Positions 21,798 through 27,870 of a DNA stretch of 27,870 nucleotides are shown one piece after another; position 1 is the stretch's first letter, and every line of letters begins with the position of its first letter. The notes under the pieces are model-generated. The model was not told the DNA's origin and searched no databases. It saw nothing but the letters and a program-made list of their open reading frames with translations. A program made the position numbers and the translations under genes. Location of the stretch: positions 26,057 to 53,926 of IMG/VR virus record IMGVR_UViG_3300000101_000021, one strand, 5' to 3'. Source of the DNA: a virus.

Positions 21798-23024
21798 ATG
21801 GCATATACAATCTTAAAAAGTGATGGGACAGTCTTAACGACCATTGCCGACGGTACTATCAATACGACAAGTACCTCAGTAGGACTACCCGGTAGAAACT
21901 TTGCTGGATACGGTCAGTCAATTGACACTAACTTCGTACACATCATTGAGAACTTTAAAAACAGCACTCCCCCAGCAAACCCACTAGCAGGTCAGATTTG
22001 GTATGACTCAGGCGATTCAACTCTAAAAGTATGCCCAACAGACGGTGAATCAAATGCGGCCGCTTGGTTATCATTGACTTCAACTAGTTCAGGTGGAAAC
22101 ACAACATTCGGTGCAGTTAACATCACTGGTAACGCAACAGCAAACAATTTCACAGCAACCAATGAAGTAAGTGCAAATGCATTTACAGCAGGTTATTTAA
22201 CAATCTCGGCTAATGCATCTATTGCAAACTTAACAGCAACAACAGCAACTGTCACAGGTGCTTTAACTACAACTGAGATCACTACAGGTTCAGCAACAAC
22301 CAATGGAACATTAACTGGTATCTGGACTGTAACTGGTAACACAGGTACAAACGCTTCAGCAATCGTATTAGACACAGGTGGTATCGCAATTAGTAACTCT
22401 GCTGGTGCAAACTTATACGGTATTAGAACAGACAAATATATGTATGCAAACGGAGATCCAATCTCATTTGCAGGTACATATAGTAATGCAAACGTTTCGG
22501 CTTTTCTACCAACATATAACGGCAATATCTTAACTGACACTACTCAAGCCGCTAACTTAACAACAGGTGCAAATACTACTGCAGGATCAATTACAGGTAA
22601 CTGGACATTGACTACAGGATCACGTCTTACAGCAACTTATGCTGACTTGGCGGAACGATTCTCAGCAGATGATGTATATACACCAGGAACAGTTGTTGAA
22701 TTAGGCGGAAGTGCTGAAGTTACTGCTGTTAAATATGAATTAAGTGAAGACGTATTCGGAGTTATCTCAGATAACATGGCGTTCTTAATGAACAATGGCG
22801 CAGGTGATAATGAAACTCACCCTGCTGTAGCAATGACAGGACGTGTACGAGTAAAAACATTAGGAACAGTACGAAAAGGTCAGAGACTTGTTAGTGCTGG
22901 AGAGGGTCATGCGAGAGCCGCTGAAGAGGGAGAAGCATCTGCTTTTAACGTCATTGGAAGAGCATTGGAAGATAAATACACTAGTGAACTAGGCACAGTT
23001 GAAGCCATAGTCACAATTAAATAA
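21798..23024 (+). CDS. Fibre-like virion structural protein (408 aa)
   Basis: The N-terminus (MAYTILKSDGTVLTTIADG, then GYGQSIDTNFVHIIENF, then GQIWYD near residue 65) matches, from memory, the conserved head of fibre-type structural proteins in marine T4-like phages. Residues about 100-270 are Ala/Thr/Asn-rich repeats (ATANNFTATNEVSANAF, ANLTATTATVTG), as in trimeric beta-structured shafts. Residues from about 275 form a compact C-terminal domain beginning YADLAERFSADDVYTPGTVV, with GVISDN and GRVRVKTLGTVRKGQRLV strands. A similar C-terminal domain ends many phage fibres; it may be related to the peptidase G2/IMC self-cleaving type, but I cannot confirm catalytic residues. It probably forms a tail fibre or its baseplate-proximal part. 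Confidence 0.72.
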   Translation: MAYTILKSDGTVLTTIADGTINTTSTSVGLPGRNFAGYGQSIDTNFVHIIENFKNSTPPANPLAGQIWYDSGDSTLKVCPTDGESNAAAWLSLTSTSSGGNTTFGAVNITGNATANNFTATNEVSANAFTAGYLTISANASIANLTATTATVTGALTTTEITTGSATTNGTLTGIWTVTGNTGTNASAIVLDTGGIAISNSAGANLYGIRTDKYMYANGDPISFAGTYSNANVSAFLPTYNGNILTDTTQAANLTTGANTTAGSITGNWTLTTGSRLTATYADLAERFSADDVYTPGTVVELGGSAEVTAVKYELSEDVFGVISDNMAFLMNNGAGDNETHPAVAMTGRVRVKTLGTVRKGQRLVSAGEGHARAAEEGEASAFNVIGRALEDKYTSELGTVEAIVTIK

Positions 23025-23039
23025 TTTAGGGATTATAAC

Positions 23040-23993
23040 ATGAGTTACGCACAAAACGGCTTAATCGAAGCAACAGACTTCAATACACTAGTAGGTACCA
23101 ACCCAGAAACTGGGGCTAACAAACTTAACACAGTTTGGGCAACAGGTGGAACAACTGCAGGGTATGGACAAACTGCTGTATCACAGGTTGCAGAAGGAGA
23201 CACAGTTATTGCAACTGGTCAATGGAATGCATTAGTTGCTAATACAGCATCTGCGGCGGCTCATAGTGGTTCATCAATCACTTCAGTTACAGCACCAACA
23301 TCAGGTGGAACAGTAACATACTTGTCTGCTATCCCAACTAACTTAACAACGATCTATACTAATAGACGTAATGCGGCATCAGTAGGATCAACTTCTTCAT
23401 CAACTGCAACACGTTCTAGTTCATGGGAGAATGGTTTAACATTCACTCATACTGTTACATTTGCTTCAGGCGATGCGGCTAGATACTTCTTTAATGCTGG
23501 TGGACAGATCAAAATGACTGCTTCACATCCAACAGGGTCAGGTATTAACTTATTGTTCTCTGACTTAGCATCAAACGCTGGTACACTTGTTCAATCTGCT
23601 CCTAACTCAGGCACAGTTTCAATTGCAGGTGTTAATTATTCTGGTATTAGTAGAGTCGGTGGCGGTGGTAACACACCTACTATTGATGCTAACAAAGGCT
23701 ACTTTGGTCTTTCAACATCAAACGCAACTGTATATACACAAACTGCATCATCTGGTCCTTCTGGTTACTTAAGTTCTTTCATTAGATATATTACTAAATC
23801 TAATGGTGCTCAAGGCTCTAACGGAGACACTGGTTCTGTTGTTACTATCTACACAATCTTTGACGAGATTCCTAACGAACTAGTAGCATCTTCAGGTACT
23901 GCTGTAACATTAACATTACAAGCACCAGAGACAACTAACTTATCAGCATCTTGGGGAACACCTACTTTAGCAAGTTCAGTAACTGGTTCTTAA
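23040..23993 (+). CDS. Virion structural protein, Gly/Ser/Thr-rich (317 aa)
   Basis: AGGGA at 23028-23032 lies 7 bases before the ATG, a good ribosome site. The N-terminal region, with MSYAQNGLIEATDFNTLVG, then LNTVWATGG and a GYGQTAVSQV segment, followed by WNALV near residue 62, is a signature I recall from virion proteins of marine tailed phages. The body is low-charge and rich in Ser, Thr, Gly and Ala, with a GVNYSGISRVGGGGNTPTID stretch near residues 195-214 typical of beta-structured fibre or decoration proteins. No catalytic motif is visible. It sits 15 bases after the fibre-like gene, so the two are probably co-transcribed and act in the same structure. Exact position in the particle is unknown. 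Confidence 0.68.
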   Translation: MSYAQNGLIEATDFNTLVGTNPETGANKLNTVWATGGTTAGYGQTAVSQVAEGDTVIATGQWNALVANTASAAAHSGSSITSVTAPTSGGTVTYLSAIPTNLTTIYTNRRNAASVGSTSSSTATRSSSWENGLTFTHTVTFASGDAARYFFNAGGQIKMTASHPTGSGINLLFSDLASNAGTLVQSAPNSGTVSIAGVNYSGISRVGGGGNTPTIDANKGYFGLSTSNATVYTQTASSGPSGYLSSFIRYITKSNGAQGSNGDTGSVVTIYTIFDEIPNELVASSGTAVTLTLQAPETTNLSASWGTPTLASSVTGS

Positions 23994-23996
23994 CTA

Positions 23997-24230
23997 GTGG
24001 CTGACACTACCGAATTTAAAGGTAAACACTATCCCTCATGGCACGGTTCCCCTTTTGACAGGGGTTCCGCTGACTCTTGGTATGACCGAGCCAAATCCCC
24101 TCACTATTATCCAAACGGCACTGGGAACAATCCCAGAATCGACCCACCCGAAATGAAAGATTCTGAAGTTGAAGCATACCTTATGGGATATGCTCACAAC
24201 GAACAGCATGGCGGCAAAAAAGAGTGGTAA
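23997..24230 (+). CDS. Small hypothetical protein (77 aa), high-GC, RMF-like pattern
   Basis: GTG start three bases after the previous stop, in the same frame and with no clear Shine-Dalgarno, so translation may depend on coupling or stop readthrough. The sequence has FDRGSADSWYDRAKSPHYYP (residues 20-39), then GTGNNPRID, and ends in an acidic helix plus a GYAHNEQHGGKKEW tail. From memory, small marine phage proteins share RGSADSYY...PH and GY...K-x-W. The plan of an RGxxD/A helix, a proline-rich middle and a G-Y/W helix faintly resembles ribosome modulation factor, but this is weak. By hand count 24001-24150 is about 51% GC, well above its neighbours. A perfect 6-bp hairpin with an ACAA loop lies at 24121-24136. 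Real gene probable; function unknown. Confidence 0.6.
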   Translation: MADTTEFKGKHYPSWHGSPFDRGSADSWYDRAKSPHYYPNGTGNNPRIDPPEMKDSEVEAYLMGYAHNEQHGGKKEW

Positions 24231-24262
24231 TGCCACTCATATCTTCCCAATAATTTTTTTTT
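24222..24262 (+). terminator. Possible weak terminator: hairpin at the stop codon plus T-run
   Basis: GAGTGG (24222-24227) pairs with CCACTC (24233-24238) over a five-base loop that contains the end of the coding sequence. A run of nine T follows at 24254-24262, but 15 bases after the stem, so this is not a canonical intrinsic terminator. A second CCACTC at 24266-24271 could pair with the same GAGTGG. The site lies at the boundary between the virion genes and the downstream cassette. Confidence 0.35.
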
Positions 24263-24279
24263 CTACCACTCTAAATCCC

Positions 24280-24287
24280 TCTAAATA
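24280..24287 (+). promoter_or_regulatory. Putative T4-like late promoter (TCTAAATA)
   Basis: TCTAAATA differs from TATAAATA at one base, and CTAAATA-type variants are known in cyanophages. CTCTAAAT occurs twice, at 24269-24276 and 24279-24286, ten bases apart. Transcription would begin near 24293, with GGGAG at 24293-24297 as the ribosome site 11 bases before ATG 24309. It probably starts the transcript for the train of overlapping genes to the right. Confidence 0.45.
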
Positions 24288-24308
24288 GATGTGGGAGATA
24301 GATAATCT

Positions 24309-24623
24309 ATGGATACAAAAACATTAATTAAAGATGCGAAAGCAAGGTTTAGTCACAACTCTGCTAAAGCATATTTAAAAGAAAAATACAACAGCAAACT
24401 TATCATTGCAGAACAAGGTGGACTATGGAGAGCAGATGCTCAAACTATTGCCTTGCTTTCTTCACTATCAAGTCAATTTACAGAAACTACAGTACTAATC
24501 GATACATTTGATAATCCAGTACAAGTAGACATCGTTCCTTTATTGGAATCTTTAACAAACCTATATAATAATGTTATGACTGAGTGGTACAGTGAATGGA
24601 CAGAATTAGAAAACAAGCGGTAA
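24309..24623 (+). CDS. Conserved-looking hypothetical protein (104 aa)
   Basis: First gene after the non-coding gap. The protein starts MDTKTLIKDAKARFSHNSAK, then AYLKEKYNSKLIIAEQGGLW, followed by a hydrophobic beta strand TVLIDTFDNPVQVD and a C-terminal helix (NNVMTEWYSEWTELENKR). I recall proteins with the same KARFxHNSAKxYLKEKY...GGLW layout among T4-like marine phages, where they are unnamed. It is acidic, soluble, without membrane segment or catalytic motif. Its last 28 bases overlap the start of the next gene, so translation is probably coupled. Function unknown; a virion assembly or chaperone role would fit the position but is a guess. Confidence 0.6.
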   Translation: MDTKTLIKDAKARFSHNSAKAYLKEKYNSKLIIAEQGGLWRADAQTIALLSSLSSQFTETTVLIDTFDNPVQVDIVPLLESLTNLYNNVMTEWYSEWTELENKR

Positions 24624-25453
24624 GTCGAGGTGTAGTTGTATTTGCATTCAATTCAAGCAAATATAATTATGTTGAGATGGCTGAGTACTGTGCAAGAAGG
24701 GCAGATCACTTCTTGGAACTCCCTACGACTATCATAACTGACGAAGAGTCCGCCCAAACAATCACTTACGACTTTGATAATGTAGTCATAGTCAAATCAG
24801 ATAAATCTAATACACGTGAACAACAAGTATGGATTAATAAAGGTAGATATCAAGCATATGAACTTAGTCCTTATGAGGAAACGCTTGTACTTGATGTTGA
24901 TTACATTATCAATTCAGATAAACTTTTAAAAACGTTTGATTACTCAGACTCATTCTGCTGTCATAACAGAACAGAAATGCTAATGTACCCAGAGGCTCCA
25001 CAAGAGTATCTTAGTTCATACAGTTACAATTCTTTATGGGCAACAGTGATTATGTTTAAGAAATCTGATCGTGCAAAACAAATATTTGGCACATTAGAAA
25101 TGGTACAAAACAATTATGATCATTATGCAAACATACACAGTTTTGTAGGTGGCATCTATCGTAATGACTATGCACTCACTCTTGCACTAAAGATCGTTAA
25201 CGGACACGCAGACGTACCAAGTGATTATATACCTTGGAACTTAGTTCACGTAGGCAAGAACACATCTGTATATGCAGATGAAACAGATATACAAGTACCT
25301 TGTGACGGTGATGTCTATGACTTTAATACAGAGTTTACAGTTATGTTCGATCATTGGAAGAACAGCAAGATGAGAAAAGAATATGTAACTATTAAAGACA
25401 TGGACTTTCACATAATGAATAAAGATTTATTTGAGGGGATAATGAATGGATAA
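24596..25453 (+). CDS. Glycosyltransferase-like protein A (285 aa), DVD motif
   Basis: ATG 24596 is the only good start before the conserved core; it overlaps the previous gene by 28 bases. The layout fits a GT-A fold: strand VVVFAFNSS (residues 13-21), helix NYVEMAEYCARR, strand TTIITDE (44-50), then YELSPYEETLVLDVDYIINS (88-107) containing a DVD at 100-102 where GT-A enzymes hold the metal and nucleotide sugar. VIMFKKSDRAKQIF (151-164) is the next secondary-structure pair. The following gene is a paralogue with the same blocks. From memory, such proteins are common in marine T4-like phages and are often unnamed. The sugar donor, acceptor and activity are unknown. Confidence 0.58.
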   Translation: MDRIRKQAVSRGVVVFAFNSSKYNYVEMAEYCARRADHFLELPTTIITDEESAQTITYDFDNVVIVKSDKSNTREQQVWINKGRYQAYELSPYEETLVLDVDYIINSDKLLKTFDYSDSFCCHNRTEMLMYPEAPQEYLSSYSYNSLWATVIMFKKSDRAKQIFGTLEMVQNNYDHYANIHSFVGGIYRNDYALTLALKIVNGHADVPSDYIPWNLVHVGKNTSVYADETDIQVPCDGDVYDFNTEFTVMFDHWKNSKMRKEYVTIKDMDFHIMNKDLFEGIMNG

Positions 25454-26246
25454 AGGATTCGTTATTATAGCACAAAACACTGACCTTGTCAACTATGTCC
25501 AATGTGCAGAACAACTAGCAAAGTCAATCATTCGTGTTATGCCTGATGCTAAGGTATCTTTGATTACAGATAATGAAACTGCATCAGATGTATTTGATCA
25601 AGTTATTAAATTGCCTTATGGAGATCAAGCACCAGATTCAGATTGGAAACTTGTTAACGATTGGCAAGTATATGAAGCAAGTCCTTATGAGTACACAATC
25701 AAGTTAGAAGCAGACATTTATGTACCATCATCAATTGATTATTGGTGGGACGTGTTGAAAGAAAGAGACTTAGTTATCTCTACAACTATAAGAGACTTCA
25801 AGCAAAATATATCCCCTGTAAGAGCCTATAGACACTTTGTAGACGATAACGAACTGCCAGACACATATAATGCAATAACATATTTTAAGAAGTCAGAAAC
25901 AGCAAAAGAATTCTTTGACATAGTAAGACACATGTTTGAGAATTGGGAAAAGTTTAGAGACACACTACAATGTAACCCAGGTGAGTTAGCAACTACTGAT
26001 TGGATTTATGCATATGCATCACACTTGATTGGTGTAGAGAAAACAACATTGCCTACTTTTACCGATATGTCAATGATACATATGAAACAATTCATAAATA
26101 CTATGCCTACAGAAAACTGGATTGATACGTTAGTATATGAAATACACCCACATTCATTACGAGTCAATACGATACCCCAGCGGTATCCGTTTCACTATCA
26201 TATCAAATCATTTTCTGCTATAATAGAGGAGTCAATTGGTGAGTGA
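25446..26246 (+). CDS. Glycosyltransferase-like protein B (266 aa), paralogue of A
   Basis: ATG 25446 follows GAGGGG (25433-25438) by 7 bases and overlaps gene A by 8 bases; a nearby ATG at 25442 is in gene A's frame. Blocks align with A: strand VIIAQNTD and helix NYVQCAEQLA near the N-terminus, strand KVSLITDNE (36-44), YEASPYEYTIKLEADIYVPS (76-95), and ITYFKKSETAKEFF (144-157). The DxD of A is replaced by EAD at 88-90. A TTDWIYAYASHLIGVE helix and a C-terminal YPFHYHIKSFS segment, both recalled from marine phage relatives, are present. It is probably a second GT-A-like enzyme or an inactive partner. Acceptor unknown. Confidence 0.6.
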   Translation: MDKGFVIIAQNTDLVNYVQCAEQLAKSIIRVMPDAKVSLITDNETASDVFDQVIKLPYGDQAPDSDWKLVNDWQVYEASPYEYTIKLEADIYVPSSIDYWWDVLKERDLVISTTIRDFKQNISPVRAYRHFVDDNELPDTYNAITYFKKSETAKEFFDIVRHMFENWEKFRDTLQCNPGELATTDWIYAYASHLIGVEKTTLPTFTDMSMIHMKQFINTMPTENWIDTLVYEIHPHSLRVNTIPQRYPFHYHIKSFSAIIEESIGE

Positions 26247-26604
26247 AGAAAATAACGAAGAATATATTCTTATTTGGGACGCACCAGTGATTGAGGCACC
26301 AGAATTTAGATTATACTACAAGGATGATGGGAGTGTAGACTTCTACACATGTGATAAGCCTGAGGGAGATTACATTGTTGTTGATGCAATGGCATTTGCT
26401 GAGGCTCGACCTGACATCAAAGTAGTTAATGGGCGTATTGCTAAGATTAGACCACATGCAATTGTACAAAAGTTAAGACCTAGTACAAAAGGACAGACAA
26501 CTTCTATAACAGACATAAGTATTATTATTAACCCTGAAAAGATCACAGAACAGGATCAATCAAAAGTTCAACATTGGGAGTTGTGTGATTATGAAATCGA
26601 ATAA
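26239..26604 (+). CDS. Hypothetical protein (121 aa)
   Basis: I chose GTG 26239 because AGGAG (26227-26231) lies 7 bases before it; the TTG at 26236 would be only 4 bases away. It overlaps gene B by 8 bases. The protein has an FRLYYKDDGSVDFYTCDKPE segment (residues 23-42), then GDYIVVDAMAFAEARPDIKV (43-62), then VVNGRIAKI, a compact alpha/beta pattern of about 70 residues, followed by a polar tail. From memory, short proteins with LYY...G...FY...KPEG-x-YI-x-VD occur in T4-like cyanophages without known function. No catalytic motif. It lies between glycosyltransferase-like genes and probably shares their transcript. Confidence 0.62.
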   Translation: MSEENNEEYILIWDAPVIEAPEFRLYYKDDGSVDFYTCDKPEGDYIVVDAMAFAEARPDIKVVNGRIAKIRPHAIVQKLRPSTKGQTTSITDISIIINPEKITEQDQSKVQHWELCDYEIE

Positions 26605-26764
26605 AGACATTACAGATTTACCGTCTGACATCAGAAACAAATGGAAGCCAAGTGAAGGCATTAACTGGGACTTGATTCAACGTATGAGATTTATGAATGC
26701 TGATGCAGAGATAGATCCAGAAGATACTTATAGTGAAGAAGCAAAAAAGGATATTGATGAGTAA
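26591..26764 (+). CDS. Small acidic hypothetical protein (57 aa)
   Basis: ATG 26591 follows GGGAG (26576-26580) by 10 bases and overlaps the previous gene by 14 bases. The 57 residues include ITDLPSDIRNKWKPSEGINW (residues 7-26), a helix DLIQRMRFMNADAE and an acidic end, PEDTYSEEAKKDIDE. The gene is too short for firm family assignment, but tight overlap on both sides and a ribosome site support it as real. Its stop overlaps the next gene's ATG by 8 bases. It could be a small regulator, an adaptor or, less likely, a substrate of the downstream radical SAM-like enzyme. Confidence 0.55.
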   Translation: MKSNKDITDLPSDIRNKWKPSEGINWDLIQRMRFMNADAEIDPEDTYSEEAKKDIDE

Positions 26765-27701
26765 TATTATTGACATTGCAGATTTAGATTGCATTTATCT
26801 TTCATATGATGAACCACAGAAAGAAGAGTTCTGGCTAGAGATTAAGAACATGGTGCCTTGGGCTCAACGTGTTGATGGCGTATTAGGTAGTGATGAAGCA
26901 CACAAAGCCGCAGGTGAACTAAGTGAGACTGAACGATTCATTCTTATCGATGGTGACACTTTGCCAGAAGAAGACTTCTTTAACATTCAATTAGACTTTA
27001 CAGACAAAGACCCAAGATATCACCAAGCACAATTTAGATGGAAGTCTATTAACAATATTAATGGCTTACGATATGGTAACGGTGGTATGTCCTCATGGAC
27101 TAAAGCATATGTAGAGAATATGACTACACATGAACACACTGACGGATCTGAAGCAACACAAGTAGACTTTATGATGAACTCAGAAGATTCGTTATACTGG
27201 GCAATGTATGATTGCTATTCAACTACTTACCCTAACAAATCAGCATTCCAAGCATGGAGAGCAGGCTTTAGAGAAGGTGTTAAGATGGTCTTAGATAGAG
27301 GCGCATTAGTAACAGTAGATCAGTTTAAACACAAAGTAGCAGACAAGAATTTAGATAACCTAACTGTCTGGCAGAATGTAGGCTTAGATGCAGAGAACGG
27401 TGACTGGGCGATCTATGGAGCAAGACTAGGAACATACATGACAATGTTAACAGACTTTGAACACACAGACATTCAATGGTTTGATAACTATCCTGCTATG
27501 TGGGAACAGTACATGAACAATGATCCAATTGCATCAGCAAAAGAAATAGGGGAAGAACTAAAAGCAAAATTGGGACTACCAATGAACATGCTTGATGAAG
27601 AACAATCAAAGTTCTTTAAAAGACATTACAATGCAGACAAAAGAAACTTAGGTCCCCTCGTAACAGAGATGGAGATTATCAGAGAAATAGAAGGCTGGTA
27701 A
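26757..27701 (+). CDS. Glycosyltransferase-like protein C (314 aa), DGD motif
   Basis: I prefer ATG 26757, 5 bases after AAGGA (26747-26751), over an in-frame GTG at 26733 that would add eight residues. The protein begins with the strand CIYLSYDEP (residues 12-20), then VDGVLGSDEAHKAAGELSET (39-58), then FILIDGDTLPEEDFF (61-75) with DGD at 65-67, matching the strand-DxD order of GT-A enzymes. Then come FRWKSINNINGLRYGNGG (93-110) and an acidic, Trp-rich C-terminal half. I recall proteins with LSYDEP, VxGVxG...AH and YGxGG in T4-like marine phages, usually unnamed. It is not a close paralogue of A or B. Activity and acceptor are unknown. Confidence 0.6.
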   Translation: MSNIIDIADLDCIYLSYDEPQKEEFWLEIKNMVPWAQRVDGVLGSDEAHKAAGELSETERFILIDGDTLPEEDFFNIQLDFTDKDPRYHQAQFRWKSINNINGLRYGNGGMSSWTKAYVENMTTHEHTDGSEATQVDFMMNSEDSLYWAMYDCYSTTYPNKSAFQAWRAGFREGVKMVLDRGALVTVDQFKHKVADKNLDNLTVWQNVGLDAENGDWAIYGARLGTYMTMLTDFEHTDIQWFDNYPAMWEQYMNNDPIASAKEIGEELKAKLGLPMNMLDEEQSKFFKRHYNADKRNLGPLVTEMEIIREIEGW

Positions 27702-27870
27702 TGTCTAAAGAAACAGACAGAATAAAAACAATACAAATCCGAGTTGAAGAGGAAGCCACTCCTTCATTCTGTCTTGCCAAATGGCAACATGTTACTATGT
27801 ATTTACAAACAGGTGAAACACATAGTTGTTATCATCCACAACCACATAAGATTCCATTACATGAATTAAA
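27701..27870 (+). CDS. Probable radical SAM (twitch-type) protein, 5' part; continues beyond the window
   Basis: Only 56 residues are visible. ATG 27701 overlaps the previous stop by one base (TAATG) and follows GAAGG (27690-27694) by 6 bases, so translation is coupled. The stretch SFCLAKWQHVTMYLQTGETH (residues 22-41), followed by SCYHPQPHKIPLHEL, matches my memory of the N-terminus of twitch-domain radical SAM proteins in marine phages, which share FCxAKW...HSCxHPxxHKIP. The CxxxCxxC cluster motif would lie further on and is not seen, so the call is unconfirmed. It lies in a train with three glycosyltransferase-like genes, suggesting shared modification of a glycan or protein (inference). 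Confidence 0.5.
   Translation, partial: MSKETDRIKTIQIRVEEEATPSFCLAKWQHVTMYLQTGETHSCYHPQPHKIPLHEL

Noticed and set aside
22193-22540. 115-residue antisense ORF rich in valine and alanine
   Set aside because: It mirrors the Ala/Thr repeats of the fibre-like gene; a composition artefact.
23587-23772. 61-residue + strand ORF inside the 317-residue gene
   Set aside because: Out-of-frame shadow rich in Leu/Val; the host frame has better sequence character and a ribosome site.
26093-26100. CATAAATA as a further late promoter
   Set aside because: It lies inside the gene for glycosyltransferase-like B, more than 130 bases before the next start, which already has a coupled ribosome site; likely chance in AT-rich coding DNA.
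24596-26246. DNA glucosyltransferases (T4 alpha/beta-gt type) for base modification
   Set aside because: The proteins show GT-A-like DxD layout and marine-phage motifs instead of the GT-B architecture of the T4 DNA enzymes, and no base-hydroxymethylation gene is visible.

Overview
The window looks like part of the late, virion-structure region of an AT-rich, T4-like marine myovirus (cyanophage/pelagiphage-type Caudoviricetes). The reasons are as follows. Nearly every base is coding on the + strand, with genes abutting or overlapping. The first gene resembles the C-terminal part of a gp6-like (baseplate J-like) baseplate wedge protein. Three gene starts are preceded by octamers close to the T4 late promoter TATAAATA. 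Several proteins have the look of families recurrent in marine T4-like phage genomes. The host cannot be named from this sequence.

Layout. Bases 1-1596 hold the 3' part of the gp6-like gene. Bases 1615-20979 hold one uninterrupted gene for a 6454-residue protein, about 70% of the window, placed where T4 encodes the rest of its baseplate wedge (gp7 onward). Its N-terminus and several internal blocks look like the giant structural proteins of marine T4-like phages. It also appears to carry two beta-propellers: a seven-bladed FG-GAP-like one (8764-10872) and an Asp-box (BNR) one (about 16318-17535). More than a dozen copies of a 60-80-residue beta-rich repeat with a YYV-type core are present, mostly from 13.8 to 20.2 kb, and some are inserted inside the propellers.

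Bases 20995-24230 hold small and medium structural genes: a 49-residue ORF, a 206-residue protein sharing a short motif with it, a 408-residue fibre-like protein, a 317-residue glycine/serine/threonine-rich virion protein, and a 77-residue protein of unusually high GC. A non-coding gap of 78 bases follows, with a hairpin, a T-run and a late-promoter-like element.

Bases 24309-27870 form a tightly overlapping gene train: a conserved-looking 104-residue protein, two tandem paralogous glycosyltransferase-like proteins, a 121-residue and a 57-residue unknown, a third glycosyltransferase-like protein with a DGD motif, and the start of a gene whose N-terminus resembles twitch-type radical SAM proteins of marine phages. 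Apart from that, nothing in the window looks metabolic, and there is no tRNA, CRISPR array or transposon.

Working model (inference): the left 24 kb builds the periphery of the baseplate and its fibre-like receptor-binding parts. The right-hand cassette may modify a glycan or protein, possibly on the virion.
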